Made by a program: the position numbers and the translations under genes. From an uncultured Bacilli bacterium (GTDB taxonomy: Bacteria; Bacillota_I; Bacilli_A; RF39; UBA660), in the NCBI GenBank assembly GCA_948999435.1, contig CARJCM010000032.1, forward strand, positions 1 to 15,010: DNA of 15,010 nt, read 5' to 3'. Below, one piece after another: positions 6,524 through 14,799 of the stretch. The notes under the pieces were generated by a model. The model was given only the letters and a program-made list of their open reading frames with translations, was not told the DNA's origin and ran no database searches. The first letter of the stretch is position 1. The number at the start of each line of letters is the position of its first letter.

Positions 6524-7052
6524 AAAGAAAAAATATAAACTTATCAGTTTATTAGTTTTAATAACTATTTTATTAATTCCTATTATTAATTCGAGCATTA
6601 AAGAATTTAATAACCATAAGGAAGAAAAACTATTAGTTCAAAAAATAACTAATAAAGAGGAGTATTATGCTATTTTAGAAATACCAAAAATCAATTTAAA
6701 AAAGGAGATTTATAGGATAGATGATAAAAGAAATAATGTCGAAAAAAACATTTTAGTTCACGAAAATAGTAATTTTCCCAAAAATATAATTTTAGCCAGT
6801 CATTCTGGAAATAGAAGTAATGCTTATTTTAAAGATTTATACAAATTAAAGTTAAAAGATGATATTACAATATATTATCAAAACAAAGTATATAAATATA
6901 TAATTGAAGAAATAGAAGAACAAAATAAAACTGGTAATTTATATTTAAAAGAAGATTTGAGCGAGAGAATAATTCTTATTACTTGCACTAAAAACAACAA
7001 TAAAACTCAGATGATATATTATGGTAAATTAAAGAGTATCAGTGATATTTAA
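6516..7052 (+). CDS. Sortase family transpeptidase
   Basis: A 178-residue membrane-anchored sortase, probably dedicated to the adjacent surface protein. Residues 8-27 are an N-terminal membrane segment. LEIPKINLKKEIY (54-66) is the usual entry to the sortase barrel. ASHSGN (94-99) carries catalytic His96, and LITCT (154-158) carries Cys157. The catalytic Arg that should follow within about ten residues is absent: the strand reads QMIYYGKL (165-172), with Gln165 at the expected position, and no Arg occurs after Cys157 at all. The ATG overlaps the end of the surface-protein gene (ATGTTTAA) with no ribosome binding site at normal distance, so translation is probably coupled. Closed by a strong terminator. 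Family call is firm; activity is uncertain because of the missing Arg. Confidence 0.9.
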   Translation: MFKKKKYKLISLLVLITILLIPIINSSIKEFNNHKEEKLLVQKITNKEEYYAILEIPKINLKKEIYRIDDKRNNVEKNILVHENSNFPKNIILASHSGNRSNAYFKDLYKLKLKDDITIYYQNKVYKYIIEEIEEQNKTGNLYLKEDLSERIILITCTKNNNKTQMIYYGKLKSISDI

Positions 7053-7067
7053 GTGAAAAATGTCTAG

Positions 7068-7102
7068 AAAAGCAGATTTTTTGTAAAAAATTTGCTTTTT
7101 TT
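7068..7102 (+). terminator. Rho-independent terminator of the surface-protein/sortase operon
   Basis: Fifteen-base stem (7068-7082 with 7085-7099) with one G-U pair and a tiny loop, running into seven T residues (7096-7102). It lies 16 bases after the sortase stop. It also separates this operon from dnaG. Confidence 0.8.
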
Positions 7103-7167
7103 AAAGGAAATCCAAGTAATAATGGTAATAAATATATATAGAACGTATTTTTAGGGAGTGAGTTGGC

Positions 7168-8925
7168 TTGAATAATGAACAAGAATTAGAAAATATTCGT
7201 AAAAGCGCTAATATAGTCGAAGTTATATCAAGTTATTTACCTTTAACCCAAAAAGGAAAAAATTACTTTGGTGTTTGTCCATTTCATGAAGATCACTCTC
7301 CAAGTATGAGTGTCTCAGAAGAAAAGCAAATATATAAATGTTTTTCATGTGGTGCTGCAGGTAATGTTTTTACTTTTGTAAGCGAGTATGAAAATGTAAA
7401 TTTTATTGAAGCGGTTAAAATAGTTGCCGAAAAATGCGGTTTAACATTTAAAGGTGCAATTAATAACAAAGCTAAAATAAAGCAAAATAAAACAGAATAT
7501 GAAATAATGGATATAAGTTTAAAATATTATCAAAACAATTTAAATACTGAACTAGGATTAAAAGCGAAAGAATATTTAAATAACCGAAAGATATCTAGTA
7601 CTGCCATAAAGGAATTTGATATAGGTTTAGCCTTAGACCAAAATTATTCTCTTCATAATTTATTAACTAGTAAAAAATATGATATTGAAGCTATGGTAAG
7701 TTTAGGGTTAGTAAATCGCAATGGTAAATATTTAAATGACACATTTATAAATAGAATCATTTTTCCGATTCATAATTTAGAAGGCGAAGTTATAGGTTTT
7801 ACAGGAAGAATATATAAAGATGAAGATAAAGAGCAAGCGAAGTATTTAAATTCCAAAGAGAGCAGCATTTTTAAAAAAGGACAAATATTATTTAATTATC
7901 ATCGAGCGAGGAAAGAAATAAGTAGAAAAAAAGAAGTTATAATTGTTGAAGGTAATATGGATGCTGTCAGAATGAGTATAAATGGAATAAAAAATGTTAT
8001 AGCGCTTATGGGGACAAGCCTTACTAAAGAGCAAGTTGATATAATAAAAAGTTTACGAGCGAAAGTTATTTTAATGTTAGATAATGACAACGCTGGAGAA
8101 ACAGCTACATTTACAAATGGCAATATATTAGAAAGTGCAGGATTAAATCCTTTTATAGTCAGATTAAGTGGCGAAAAAGACCCTGACGAATATATCATAA
8201 AAAATGGTATAGAAGCCATACTAGATAATATAAAAAATCCCATTAGTTTTTTAGAATTTAAACTAAAATATTTAAAGAAGAATAAAGACTTATCTAAAAC
8301 CAATGACTTAGTAAGTTATGTTAAAGAAATAATAAACAACATAAAAGATATTAATGATGATTTAACAAAAGAATTAACTATCAATAAGATGAGTAAAGAT
8401 TATGATATACCCATTGATTTATTAAAGTCTGAGTTAAAAAAACAAAGTAAAGACAAAGTAATTAAGGTTGAGCCTGAAAAAAAGCTTGTCAAAAAGAAGA
8501 ATTCGAAGTATGATATAGCTTGTCGAAATATTATTTACTTTATGTTAAATGACACAAAATATATTGAGAAATACAAAAAAGAGTTAGGATTCTTGGATAA
8601 CAAAAAATATCGTGGGATAGCTAGCGAAATAATCTATTATGCTGAAAATCATCACAGTATAGATATAGCGTCTTTCATTACTTATATAAACACTAAAGAT
8701 TATTTAAGTGACGATGTAATGGAAATAATAAAAGAAATAAATTTAGAAGAATTAGACATGGCATCATTTGAAGAATTCATATGTGTAGCAAGTACTGAAA
8801 TGGCCAAAAAAGAAATAAAAGAATTAAAAGAAAAAATAGCAAATGAATTAGATTCTAACAAAAGATTAGAATTAGCAAATAAACTATTAGAGATAAAAAA
8901 AGGATGTGTAGGTTATGAAAAATAA
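7168..8925 (+). CDS. dnaG: DNA primase
   Basis: DnaG synthesises RNA primers at the replication fork in partnership with the replicative helicase. The protein has 585 residues. The N-terminal zinc domain shows C37-P-F-H40 and C58, C61. The catalytic core carries the TOPRIM motifs VEGNMD (260-265, Glu261) and MLDNDNAG (303-310, Asp305/Asp307), with KDPDEYI at 337-343. The remaining C-terminal part (about 370-585) is Lys/Glu-rich and fits the helicase-binding region. The start is TTG at 7168: AGGGAGTG (7153-7160) sits seven bases before it, and the nearby ATG at 7175 is out of frame. It is the first gene of the dnaG-rpoD-trmK operon and overlaps rpoD by 11 bases. No convincing promoter is visible in the 65 bases before it. 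Confidence 0.96.
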   Translation: MNNEQELENIRKSANIVEVISSYLPLTQKGKNYFGVCPFHEDHSPSMSVSEEKQIYKCFSCGAAGNVFTFVSEYENVNFIEAVKIVAEKCGLTFKGAINNKAKIKQNKTEYEIMDISLKYYQNNLNTELGLKAKEYLNNRKISSTAIKEFDIGLALDQNYSLHNLLTSKKYDIEAMVSLGLVNRNGKYLNDTFINRIIFPIHNLEGEVIGFTGRIYKDEDKEQAKYLNSKESSIFKKGQILFNYHRARKEISRKKEVIIVEGNMDAVRMSINGIKNVIALMGTSLTKEQVDIIKSLRAKVILMLDNDNAGETATFTNGNILESAGLNPFIVRLSGEKDPDEYIIKNGIEAILDNIKNPISFLEFKLKYLKKNKDLSKTNDLVSYVKEIINNIKDINDDLTKELTINKMSKDYDIPIDLLKSELKKQSKDKVIKVEPEKKLVKKKNSKYDIACRNIIYFMLNDTKYIEKYKKELGFLDNKKYRGIASEIIYYAENHHSIDIASFITYINTKDYLSDDVMEIIKEINLEELDMASFEEFICVASTEMAKKEIKELKEKIANELDSNKRLELANKLLEIKKGCVGYEK

Positions 8926-10072
8926 TGAAAAAAAAGTTGAAACAAAGGAAACAAAAGAATCTGTAAAAGAAATATTTGAGATTAAATCACTAGAAGAAAG
9001 AATAAATGATTTAATAAAGATTGGTAAAGAAAAAAAGTATATTACATTTGAGCAACTAGCAGATGCCCTAAAAGGTTTAGATGTAGACAATGATTCTTTA
9101 GATGAGATATATAATACATTAATGGAAAATGACATTCAAGTAGTCGCTGATGAAGATGCAGGAACAGACCCAGATGGTGTTCCTAAAATAATTGAAGAAG
9201 AGCCTATTATTTTAGATGATGCAGAGTTAACTAAAGATATCAATATCAACGATCCAGTTCGTATGTATTTAAAAGAAATTGGACGTATTTCTCTTTTATC
9301 ACCAGAAGAAGAACTAGAATTAAGCGAAAGAGTTAGTAGTGGTGATGAAGTAGCTATAAATAAACTAGCTGAATCCAATTTACGTTTAGTAGTAAGTATT
9401 GCCAAAAGATATGTCGGAAGAGGTTTATTATTCTTAGATTTAATTCAAGAAGGAAATATCGGTTTAATGAAAGCTGTTGATAAATTCGATAGTGATAAAG
9501 GATTCAAATTCTCTACTTATGCAACATGGTGGATAAGACAAGCTATTACAAGAGCAATAGCAGACCAAGCAAGAACAATCCGTGTACCAGTTCATATGGT
9601 AGAGACCATTAATAAAATGTCACGTATTCAAAGACAATTAACATTAGAGTTAAATCGTGAGCCATCAGAAGATGAACTTGCTAAAAAAATGGGTATTAGT
9701 GTTGAAAAAGTAAGAGAAGTAATAAAAATTAGTCAAGAACCAGTTTCATTAGAGACGCCTATTGGTGAAGAAGACGATTCCCATTTAGGAGATTTCATCA
9801 AAGATGAATCAAGTATGTCACCAGAAGAATATGCTACAAATGAAATTTTAAAAGAAGAGATTAAAAGTGTATTAATGACCCTACAAGTAAGAGAGCAAGA
9901 AGTATTAGAGTTACGTTTTGGACTAGTTGATGGAACATGTCATACATTAGAAGAAGTTGGAAAAAAATTCAATGTAACAAGAGAACGTATTCGTCAAATA
10001 GAAGCTAAAGCCTTAAGAAAATTAAGACATCCATCACGAGCTAAAAAGTTAAAGGATTTCCTATCAGACTAA
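8915..10072 (+). CDS. rpoD: Primary RNA polymerase sigma factor (RpoD/SigA)
   Basis: The housekeeping sigma factor that directs RNA polymerase to -35/-10 promoters such as those seen here. The protein has 385 residues. Region 1.1 is near 25-80. Region 1.2 begins at [12 protein letters not shown] (112-123). Region 2, with [26 protein letters not shown] and [13 protein letters not shown], spans about 155-215. Region 3 is about 230-290. Region 4 includes [12 protein letters not shown] and the helix-turn-helix [17 protein letters not shown] (355-371). It starts 11 bases inside the dnaG end, with AAAGGATGT at 8899-8907 as the likely ribosome binding site. Its stop shares one base with the trmK start. 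This order and coupling match the macromolecular-synthesis operon of Bacillota. Confidence 0.97.
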   Translation: MKNNEKKVETKETKESVKEIFEIKSLEERINDLIKIGKEKKYITFEQLADALKGLDVDNDSLDEIYNTLMENDIQVVADEDAGTDPDGVPKIIEEEPIILDDAELTKDININDPVRMYLKEIGRISLLSPEEELELSERVSSGDEVAINKLAESNLRLVVSIAKRYVGRGLLFLDLIQEGNIGLMKAVDKFDSDKGFKFSTYATWWIRQAITRAIADQARTIRVPVHMVETINKMSRIQRQLTLELNREPSEDELAKKMGISVEKVREVIKISQEPVSLETPIGEEDDSHLGDFIKDESSMSPEEYATNEILKEEIKSVLMTLQVREQEVLELRFGLVDGTCHTLEEVGKKFNVTRERIRQIEAKALRKLRHPSRAKKLKDFLSD

Positions 10073-10701
10073 TGTTAAACAAGAAATTAATTGCTATTGC
10101 AAGTTTAATAGAACCAGAGGACATAGTTATAGATATAGGTTGCGACCATGCATATTTAGCTATATATTTAAAAAAAGAAAAGTTATGTAAAGACGTTTAT
10201 GCATCTGATATCAGTGAAAATGTAATCAAGATTGCTAAAGAGAACATTAAGAAAAGAAACACTAATATTGAAGTATATTTATCGGATGGTTTTAAAGGAA
10301 TAAACAATAATAAAATAAACACTGTTATAATATCAGGAATGGGTACATCAACAATTTTAAGTATTATAAATAATGCTCCGAAGAATGTAGAAAAATATAT
10401 CATAAGTAGCAATAATGATTATGAAGTATTACGAAAAGAAATGTTAAAAAAATGCTTTTATATACAAAAAGAAATAGTCATAAAAGACAAAGATAAATAT
10501 TATCCTATTATTATTTTTACAAAAGAATTTCAAAAAGAAAACAAACTATCTTTAAAATATGGTAAAAGTAATAACAAGGAGTATTATAAGTATTTAGAAG
10601 AAAAAGAAAAAAGTATTTTAAAAAGTATACCTAAAAAGCACATTATAACAAGATTAAGTCATAAAATAAGAATTAAAGAATTAAAAAAATTACAAAACTA
10701 A
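10072..10701 (+). CDS. trmK: tRNA (adenine-22-N1)-methyltransferase TrmK
   Basis: TrmK methylates N1 of A22 in the tRNA D-loop region using S-adenosylmethionine. The protein has 209 residues. SAM-binding motif I is VIDIGCDHAYLAIYL (19-33), ASDIS (44-48) is the acidic post-motif, SGMG (88-91) is the family-specific motif, and SSNNDYEVLR (112-121) is the catalytic-type NND block. The C terminus is Lys-rich and helical. The gene starts on the last base of the rpoD stop (TAATG) and relies on coupling, as no strong ribosome binding site precedes it. Its stop codon directly abuts that of the convergent gene on the right. Confidence 0.92.
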   Translation: MLNKKLIAIASLIEPEDIVIDIGCDHAYLAIYLKKEKLCKDVYASDISENVIKIAKENIKKRNTNIEVYLSDGFKGINNNKINTVIISGMGTSTILSIINNAPKNVEKYIISSNNDYEVLRKEMLKKCFYIQKEIVIKDKDKYYPIIIFTKEFQKENKLSLKYGKSNNKEYYKYLEEKEKSILKSIPKKHIITRLSHKIRIKELKKLQN

Positions 10702-10989
10702 TTACAAAAAGAACACAGGACTATTATTATTTGTAATAGGAGTTGTGTCAGTTAAAGAATTATTACTACTAGTAACAGAATTATTAGTAGTTTTTTCATT
10801 TGTAGGCTTAGTATTATTTGAAGGTTTATTAACATCTTTTAATACTGACAAAATAGTTTTAGCATTATGAATCATCGGTTTAGCTTGTTGATACAAAGGA
10901 ATAACTTGATTAGCAATACTAAGTGTTTTTGAAATACCACCCAAAACTTTTGCGAACGTTAAACCACTAGATACAGGAGCTCCAAACAT
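10702..10989 (-). CDS. YqfQ/VrrA-like small protein
   Basis: A 95-residue protein. The N-terminal half (9-54) reads GLTFAKVLGGISKTL, then IANQVIPLYQQAKPMIHNAK and ILSVLKDV. This resembles the C-terminal conserved part of YqfQ (VrrA) proteins, which in Bacillus lie close to sigA and trmK; the position here supports the match. The rest (55-90) is low-complexity Asn/Thr/Ser. YqfQ function is unknown. The start is ATG at 10989, six bases after AGGTGA (minus strand, 10996-11001); the in-frame TTG at 10995 touches the ribosome binding site and is unlikely. It is convergent with trmK with no gap, and a plus-strand terminator is embedded in its Ser/Asn-rich codons. The assignment rests on remembered sequence and position, not on a search. 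Confidence 0.65.
   Translation of the reverse strand: MFGAPVSSGLTFAKVLGGISKTLSIANQVIPLYQQAKPMIHNAKTILSVLKDVNKPSNNTKPTNEKTTNNSVTSSNNSLTDTTPITNNNSPVFFL
10765..10796 (+). terminator. Rho-independent terminator of the dnaG-rpoD-trmK operon, inside a convergent gene
   Basis: ACTACTAGTAA (10765-10775) pairs with TTATTAGTAGT (10781-10791) over 11 bases, one of them G-U, around a five-base loop CAGAA, and continues into six T residues (10791-10796). It is 64 bases after the trmK stop and lies wholly within the antisense YqfQ-like coding sequence. On the minus strand no T tract follows it, so it should not stop the YqfQ-like transcript. Confidence 0.65.
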
Positions 10990-11014
10990 AGACAATCACC
11001 TAATATAATATATG

Positions 11015-11061
11015 ACTAAAATTAATAAAATTGCTTTTAATTTAAAAATTAATTTTTTAGT
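11015..11061. repeat. Imperfect inverted repeat in a divergent intergenic region
   Basis: ACTAAAATTAAT (11015-11026) is repeated in inverted form at 11048-11061 with two extra T residues. It lies between the YqfQ-like gene (-) and the GspF-like gene (+), just upstream of the latter's -10. It could be an operator, but the region is nearly pure A/T, so chance is a real alternative. Confidence 0.25.
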
Positions 11062-11083
11062 TTTATAATAATAAAAATTATGT

Positions 11084-11089
11084 TATAAT
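11084..11089 (+). promoter_or_regulatory. -10 element of the GspF-like/prepilin peptidase operon
   Basis: TATAAT 23 bases before the ATG, followed by AGGG (11101-11104) as ribosome binding site. The -35 position at 17-base spacing (TTTTAT, 11061-11066) is a poor match. Confidence 0.45.
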
Positions 11090-11112
11090 CATTATAAAGT
11101 AGGGTAGATAAA

Positions 11113-12648
11113 ATGAAATTAGAAGGGAATACAAAAATATTTTTAGCGCCATTTATATTTATAATAAGTTTTATTAGACATTTTTTCATTGGTGTTAAAT
11201 TTATTTTCTTTGATGTTTGGAAAAATATATTTGGTTATCAAAAAGCCAAGAAAGATTTTCGTAAAAGAGAAAAAAATGGTATAGAAAAAGCTAATAGTAA
11301 TAATGTACCAGCCAAAAAAGAAGAAGATGTCCACGTTTTAACGTATGCTGAGAAAGAAAGAATTAATCGTGAAAAAAACAACTTAATTAAAGAAATGCAA
11401 GCCGAAGCTAAACTTCGAAAAGTAAAAAAAGAATACTACACTTATTATGGAACAAACCAAAATGGTAAAAAAGTAAAAGGTACAATGAGTGCAACTAATA
11501 AAATAACTCTTCATAACTTTTTAGCAAGTGAAGGAATAAATGTATATAAAGTTGAAAAGAATAATATAGCAAATTTCTTAAAAAAGATAGGTTTCGAAAG
11601 AGAGCATGAATTAAGTACTAAAGATTTAATATTTTGGTTAACGCAAGTTGCAACATATTTAAAAGCAGGTATAACTTTAAATGATACAATAAAATTAATG
11701 ACCAAACAAGCGAGTAAAGACCCTAACAAAAAGAAGATATATCAAGCAATATCTTATGAATTAACATTAGGCGAAAATTTTAGTAATGCATTAGCCAGTT
11801 TAGGGAATATTTTTCCTAGTTTATTAATTAATATGATTAAATCCGCCGAAGCAACAGGTGAGATTATTAAAACATTAGATGATATGGCAGAATATTATAT
11901 GGAAGTAGACAAAACCAGAAAAGAAATGATTAGTGCAATTATCTATCCCACAATTCTTTTAGTATTTGCCACTGCGGTTTTAACTTTTATAATGATATAT
12001 GTTATCCCTGAATTTATTAAAGTTTATAATAATGCTGGCATCACAGTAAGTGGATTTACTTTAACGATTATTAATATAAGTAAATTTATGACTAGTAATA
12101 TTAATATTTTAATTGTCATTTTATTAGTAGTAATATTAACAACCTTAATTATGTATCGGAATGTAAAAAGCTTTAGAAAAAGTATCCAAACCATCGGTAT
12201 GCGAATACCTTTCTTTGGCAAAATTATTATTTATCACGAGATAACTTTATTCACTAAAACATTTGCCAGTTTGTTAAAAAATAGTGTCTATATTACAAAT
12301 TCTATGGAAATATTAACAAATATAACTAATAATGAAGTTTATAAAGATATAATGATTGAGACTATTAGTAATATTGCAAGTGGCGAAAAAATATCATTAT
12401 CATTTGAAAATAAATGGTGTATCCCTGATGTTGCATATTATATGATTGTAACTGGAGAATCAACTGGCGAATTATCTTTAATGATGGAGAAAGTCGCAAA
12501 TTATTATAGCGATTTACATAAATCTAAAGTAACAAATTTAAAAAGCTTTTTAGAACCTATAATGATTGTTATTTTAGCTCTAATAGTAGGTATAATAATA
12601 TTAGCAGTAGTAATTCCAATGTTTAGTCTTTATGGACAAATTAGTTAG
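11113..12648 (+). CDS. Type II secretion/type IV pilus inner-membrane protein (GspF/PilC/ComGB family)
   Basis: The membrane platform protein of pilus or pseudopilus assembly, working with an assembly ATPase that is not encoded here. The protein has 511 residues, about 100 more than the family's usual length. The extra N terminus has a hydrophobic stretch (9-33) and then a highly charged, probably coiled segment (42-107). After it comes the usual GspF opening, YTYYGTNQNGKKVKG (109-123). Two T2SF domains follow, at about 168-291 and 374-501, each with the family's AGITL-type or TGE-type motifs (AGITLNDTI at 185-193, SAEATGE at 244-250, TGESTGEL at 447-454). Membrane segments lie near 279-300, 328-347 and 484-505. 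It ends in TAG, the only non-TAA stop in the window. The prepilin peptidase gene follows at 11 bases. Confidence 0.9.
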   Translation: MKLEGNTKIFLAPFIFIISFIRHFFIGVKFIFFDVWKNIFGYQKAKKDFRKREKNGIEKANSNNVPAKKEEDVHVLTYAEKERINREKNNLIKEMQAEAKLRKVKKEYYTYYGTNQNGKKVKGTMSATNKITLHNFLASEGINVYKVEKNNIANFLKKIGFEREHELSTKDLIFWLTQVATYLKAGITLNDTIKLMTKQASKDPNKKKIYQAISYELTLGENFSNALASLGNIFPSLLINMIKSAEATGEIIKTLDDMAEYYMEVDKTRKEMISAIIYPTILLVFATAVLTFIMIYVIPEFIKVYNNAGITVSGFTLTIINISKFMTSNINILIVILLVVILTTLIMYRNVKSFRKSIQTIGMRIPFFGKIIIYHEITLFTKTFASLLKNSVYITNSMEILTNITNNEVYKDIMIETISNIASGEKISLSFENKWCIPDVAYYMIVTGESTGELSLMMEKVANYYSDLHKSKVTNLKSFLEPIMIVILALIVGIIILAVVIPMFSLYGQIS

Positions 12649-12659
12649 GAGAATTTAGC

Positions 12660-13316
12660 ATGATAATTATATTATTTTTAATTGGTTTTATTCTAGGGTT
12701 ATTATATTCATTAATTGGTGAGAGATTGCCTTTAAAAATACCTGAGGTTAGACCAAAAGATGACAATTCTTGGATTTTAAATTTATTTATTGGCATAACA
12801 AATGGTTTACTAGTTTTATTTAGCCATTATAGTTATGGAGTATCTTATGAATTTTTTATATCCATTATAATTATGGCTTTAGTTACTACTATATTTGTAA
12901 GTGATTTTAAGTATTTAATAATTTTAGATAGTCCATTAGTTATATCTAGTATTTTAACATTAATTTTAAAATATTGTTATTTTGGTCTTAAAGAAGTTGG
13001 GATTAGTATTATAAGTGGTATCATATTATTTGTAATAATGCTTTTAATAGGAAAAATAGGAAAAATATTATTCAAAAAAGAAGCTTTAGGTGGCGGCGAC
13101 ATAAAACTTGCTATAGTAATAGGTTTAATATTAAATCTAAGATTAGGTTTAGTAGCAATTATATTATCATCGTTACTAGCAATGCCATATGCCTTAGGGT
13201 CTATTATGTTAAGTAAAAACAAGGAAGTTCCTTATGGCCCTTTTCTAATTGGAAGTTTAGGAATAGTATTTATATTTATCGAAAAATTTACTAATCTAAT
13301 TAATTTTTTAATCTAA
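12660..13316 (+). CDS. Prepilin peptidase (A24 aspartic membrane protease), peptidase-only form
   Basis: Cleaves the leader of type IV pilin-like precursors at the membrane. The protein is 218 residues and mostly hydrophobic. The two catalytic aspartates are visible: Asp82 in SDFKYLIILD (81-90, the D...D block) and Asp147 in GGGDIK (144-149). The N terminus keeps SLIGERLP (17-24), equivalent to the S..xxRLP signature, but the cysteine-containing methyltransferase part of classic PilD is absent: the segment after RLP contains no Cys. It probably cleaves without N-methylating. Start ATG with AGGAG (12647-12651) overlapping the stop of the GspF-like gene, so co-transcribed. Pilin substrates and the ATPase must be elsewhere. 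Confidence 0.88.
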   Translation: MIIILFLIGFILGLLYSLIGERLPLKIPEVRPKDDNSWILNLFIGITNGLLVLFSHYSYGVSYEFFISIIIMALVTTIFVSDFKYLIILDSPLVISSILTLILKYCYFGLKEVGISIISGIILFVIMLLIGKIGKILFKKEALGGGDIKLAIVIGLILNLRLGLVAIILSSLLAMPYALGSIMLSKNKEVPYGPFLIGSLGIVFIFIEKFTNLINFLI

Positions 13317-13351
13317 AAAGCATGTATATCAAAAACTATATATGTTTTTTT
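13315..13351 (+). terminator. Rho-independent terminator of the pilus-type operon
   Basis: A 14-base stem (13315-13328 with 13337-13350, two G-U pairs), an eight-base loop and a seven-T tail (13345-13351). The left arm begins within the stop codon of the prepilin peptidase gene. Confidence 0.7.
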
Positions 13352-13403
13352 AAAAATATATGTCAAAGATAATGATACTCTAGCAAGATAAAGGTAATTT
13401 AGC

Positions 13404-13432
13404 TTGTAAAAAGTATAAAAATACGTTATAAT
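13404..13432 (+). promoter_or_regulatory. Sigma-A type promoter of tig
   Basis: TTGTAA (13404-13409), a 17-base spacer and TATAAT (13427-13432). The predicted start near 13439 gives a leader of about 24 nt. No CIRCE-type heat-shock repeat is present. Confidence 0.7.
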
Positions 13433-13462
13433 ATTGGAAGTATTTGAAAGGAATAGTGTTTT

Positions 13463-14710
13463 ATGAAAAACGTAAAAGAAATTGAAATCAAGATTGAGGG
13501 CGAAACTTGGGAAAATGCCCTTGATAAAGCATATAAAAAGAAAAACAAAGAAGTAAAAGTTGAAGGTTTTAGAAAAGGGACAGCGCCAAAAAATATTTTT
13601 ATTAAGAAATTTGGTATTGAAGCTTTGTATATGGACGCAGTAGATTTTGTTATGGACGAAGCATACCAAAAAGCATTAGATGAAGCTAAAATAACTCCTG
13701 TAATCGAACCCAAATTAGATATTACAAGTATAAGTGAAAAAGAAGCTGTTTTCAAATTTACAATTACAGCTAAGCCAGAAGTAACATTAGGTGAATACAA
13801 AAAATTAGGCATTAAAAAAGAAACAGTAAAAGTAACTAAAGAAGAAATTGATGAAGAAGTTGCTAAATTACAAAATCAATTAGCAGAAATAGCTCCAAAA
13901 GAAAAAGGAAAAGTCGAAAAAGGAAATACTGCTGTTATTGATTTTGAAGGTTTTGTTGATGGTAAAGCCCTAGATGGCGGTAAAGGTGAAAATTATCCAT
14001 TAGAAATTGGTACTAATACATTCATCCCAGGATTTGAAGACGGCGTTATTGGTATGGCTATTGGCGAAACAAAAGAATTAAATTTAAAGTTCCCAGAAGA
14101 TTATGTCGCTGATTTAAAAGGAAAAGAAGTTAAATTCAATGTAACTGTAAGAGAAATTAAAGAGAGAATAGTGCCAGAATTAAATGAAGATTTTTATAAA
14201 GATTTAGGTTATGAAAATATTAAAAATGAAACTGAATTCCGTAAAGAAGTAGAAAATGTTATAACTGAACGTAAAACTGCTGATATTGAAGATGCGCATT
14301 TAGAAAAATGTTTAGAAAAAGCTAGTGATAATATGAAAGTTGAATTATCAGAAGATATAATTGATGAAGAAGTACATCGTATGATTCACCAATTTGAAGA
14401 TCAATTAAAAATGCAAGGAATTAAAGTAGAAGATTACATGCAAATAACAGGAATGACTCACGAAAAAATGCATGAACAAATGGAACCAGAAGCAATAAAG
14501 AGAATCAAATATCGTTATTTATTAGAAGCTATCGCTGATGCTGAAAAAATCGACTTTACTGAAGAAGAAGTTAACAAAAAAGCTGAAGAAATGGCATCAA
14601 ATTATGGCATCACAGTAGAAGAATTATTAAAAGCTTATGGCTCAAATGAAATAGTAAAATACGATATGAAAATGCATGGAGCATTAGAAATAGTAAAAAA
14701 TAACAATTAA
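13463..14710 (+). CDS. tig: Trigger factor, ribosome-associated chaperone and prolyl isomerase
   Basis: Binds at the ribosomal exit tunnel and folds nascent chains. The protein has 415 residues, near the usual length. The ribosome-binding signature GFRKGTAPK is at 35-43. The FKBP-type isomerase domain spans about 145-230 (AVIDFEGFVDGKAL, then NTFIPGFEDGVIGMAIGE at 175-192). The helical C-terminal substrate-binding arms make up the rest, with conserved-looking VHRMIHQFEDQLKMQG (284-299). Start: AAAGGAA (13447-13453) before the ATG at 13463. It has its own promoter and terminator, so it is monocistronic. No clpX or lon neighbour is visible within the window. Confidence 0.95.
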   Translation: MKNVKEIEIKIEGETWENALDKAYKKKNKEVKVEGFRKGTAPKNIFIKKFGIEALYMDAVDFVMDEAYQKALDEAKITPVIEPKLDITSISEKEAVFKFTITAKPEVTLGEYKKLGIKKETVKVTKEEIDEEVAKLQNQLAEIAPKEKGKVEKGNTAVIDFEGFVDGKALDGGKGENYPLEIGTNTFIPGFEDGVIGMAIGETKELNLKFPEDYVADLKGKEVKFNVTVREIKERIVPELNEDFYKDLGYENIKNETEFRKEVENVITERKTADIEDAHLEKCLEKASDNMKVELSEDIIDEEVHRMIHQFEDQLKMQGIKVEDYMQITGMTHEKMHEQMEPEAIKRIKYRYLLEAIADAEKIDFTEEEVNKKAEEMASNYGITVEELLKAYGSNEIVKYDMKMHGALEIVKNNN

Positions 14711-14717
14711 ATATCTT

Positions 14718-14745
14718 AGGCAATTCTAAAAAGAGTTGTCTTTTT
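14718..14745 (+). terminator. Rho-independent terminator of tig
   Basis: AGGCAATTC (14718-14726) pairs with GAGTTGTCT (14733-14741), two pairs being G-U, around a six-base loop, followed by T residues through 14745. Confidence 0.7.
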
Positions 14746-14747
14746 GC

Positions 14748-14776
14748 TTGTATAAATAATTTTCATATGGTATAAT
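14748..14776 (+). promoter_or_regulatory. Sigma-A type promoter of the lipoprotein gene
   Basis: TTGTAT (14748-14753), a 17-base spacer and TATAAT (14771-14776). It starts three bases after the T tract of the tig terminator. Predicted leader is about 17 nt. Confidence 0.7.
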
Positions 14777-14799
14777 CTAGTTAATATAGGAGTAAAAAA

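Noticed and set aside
7103..7167. Promoter for the dnaG operon (TAATAA at 7126 with an upstream TG, and TATATA near 7134).
   Set aside because: No -35 partner at acceptable spacing; several equivalent A/T hexamers exist, so none can be chosen.
13352..13462. CIRCE or other heat-shock operator before trigger factor.
   Set aside because: ACTCTAGCA near 13377 recalls part of CIRCE, but there is no matching inverted half; an ordinary promoter explains the region.
135..14710. TGA read as tryptophan.
   Set aside because: All tryptophans in conserved proteins are TGG and no gene needs TGA read-through, so the standard code is sufficient.
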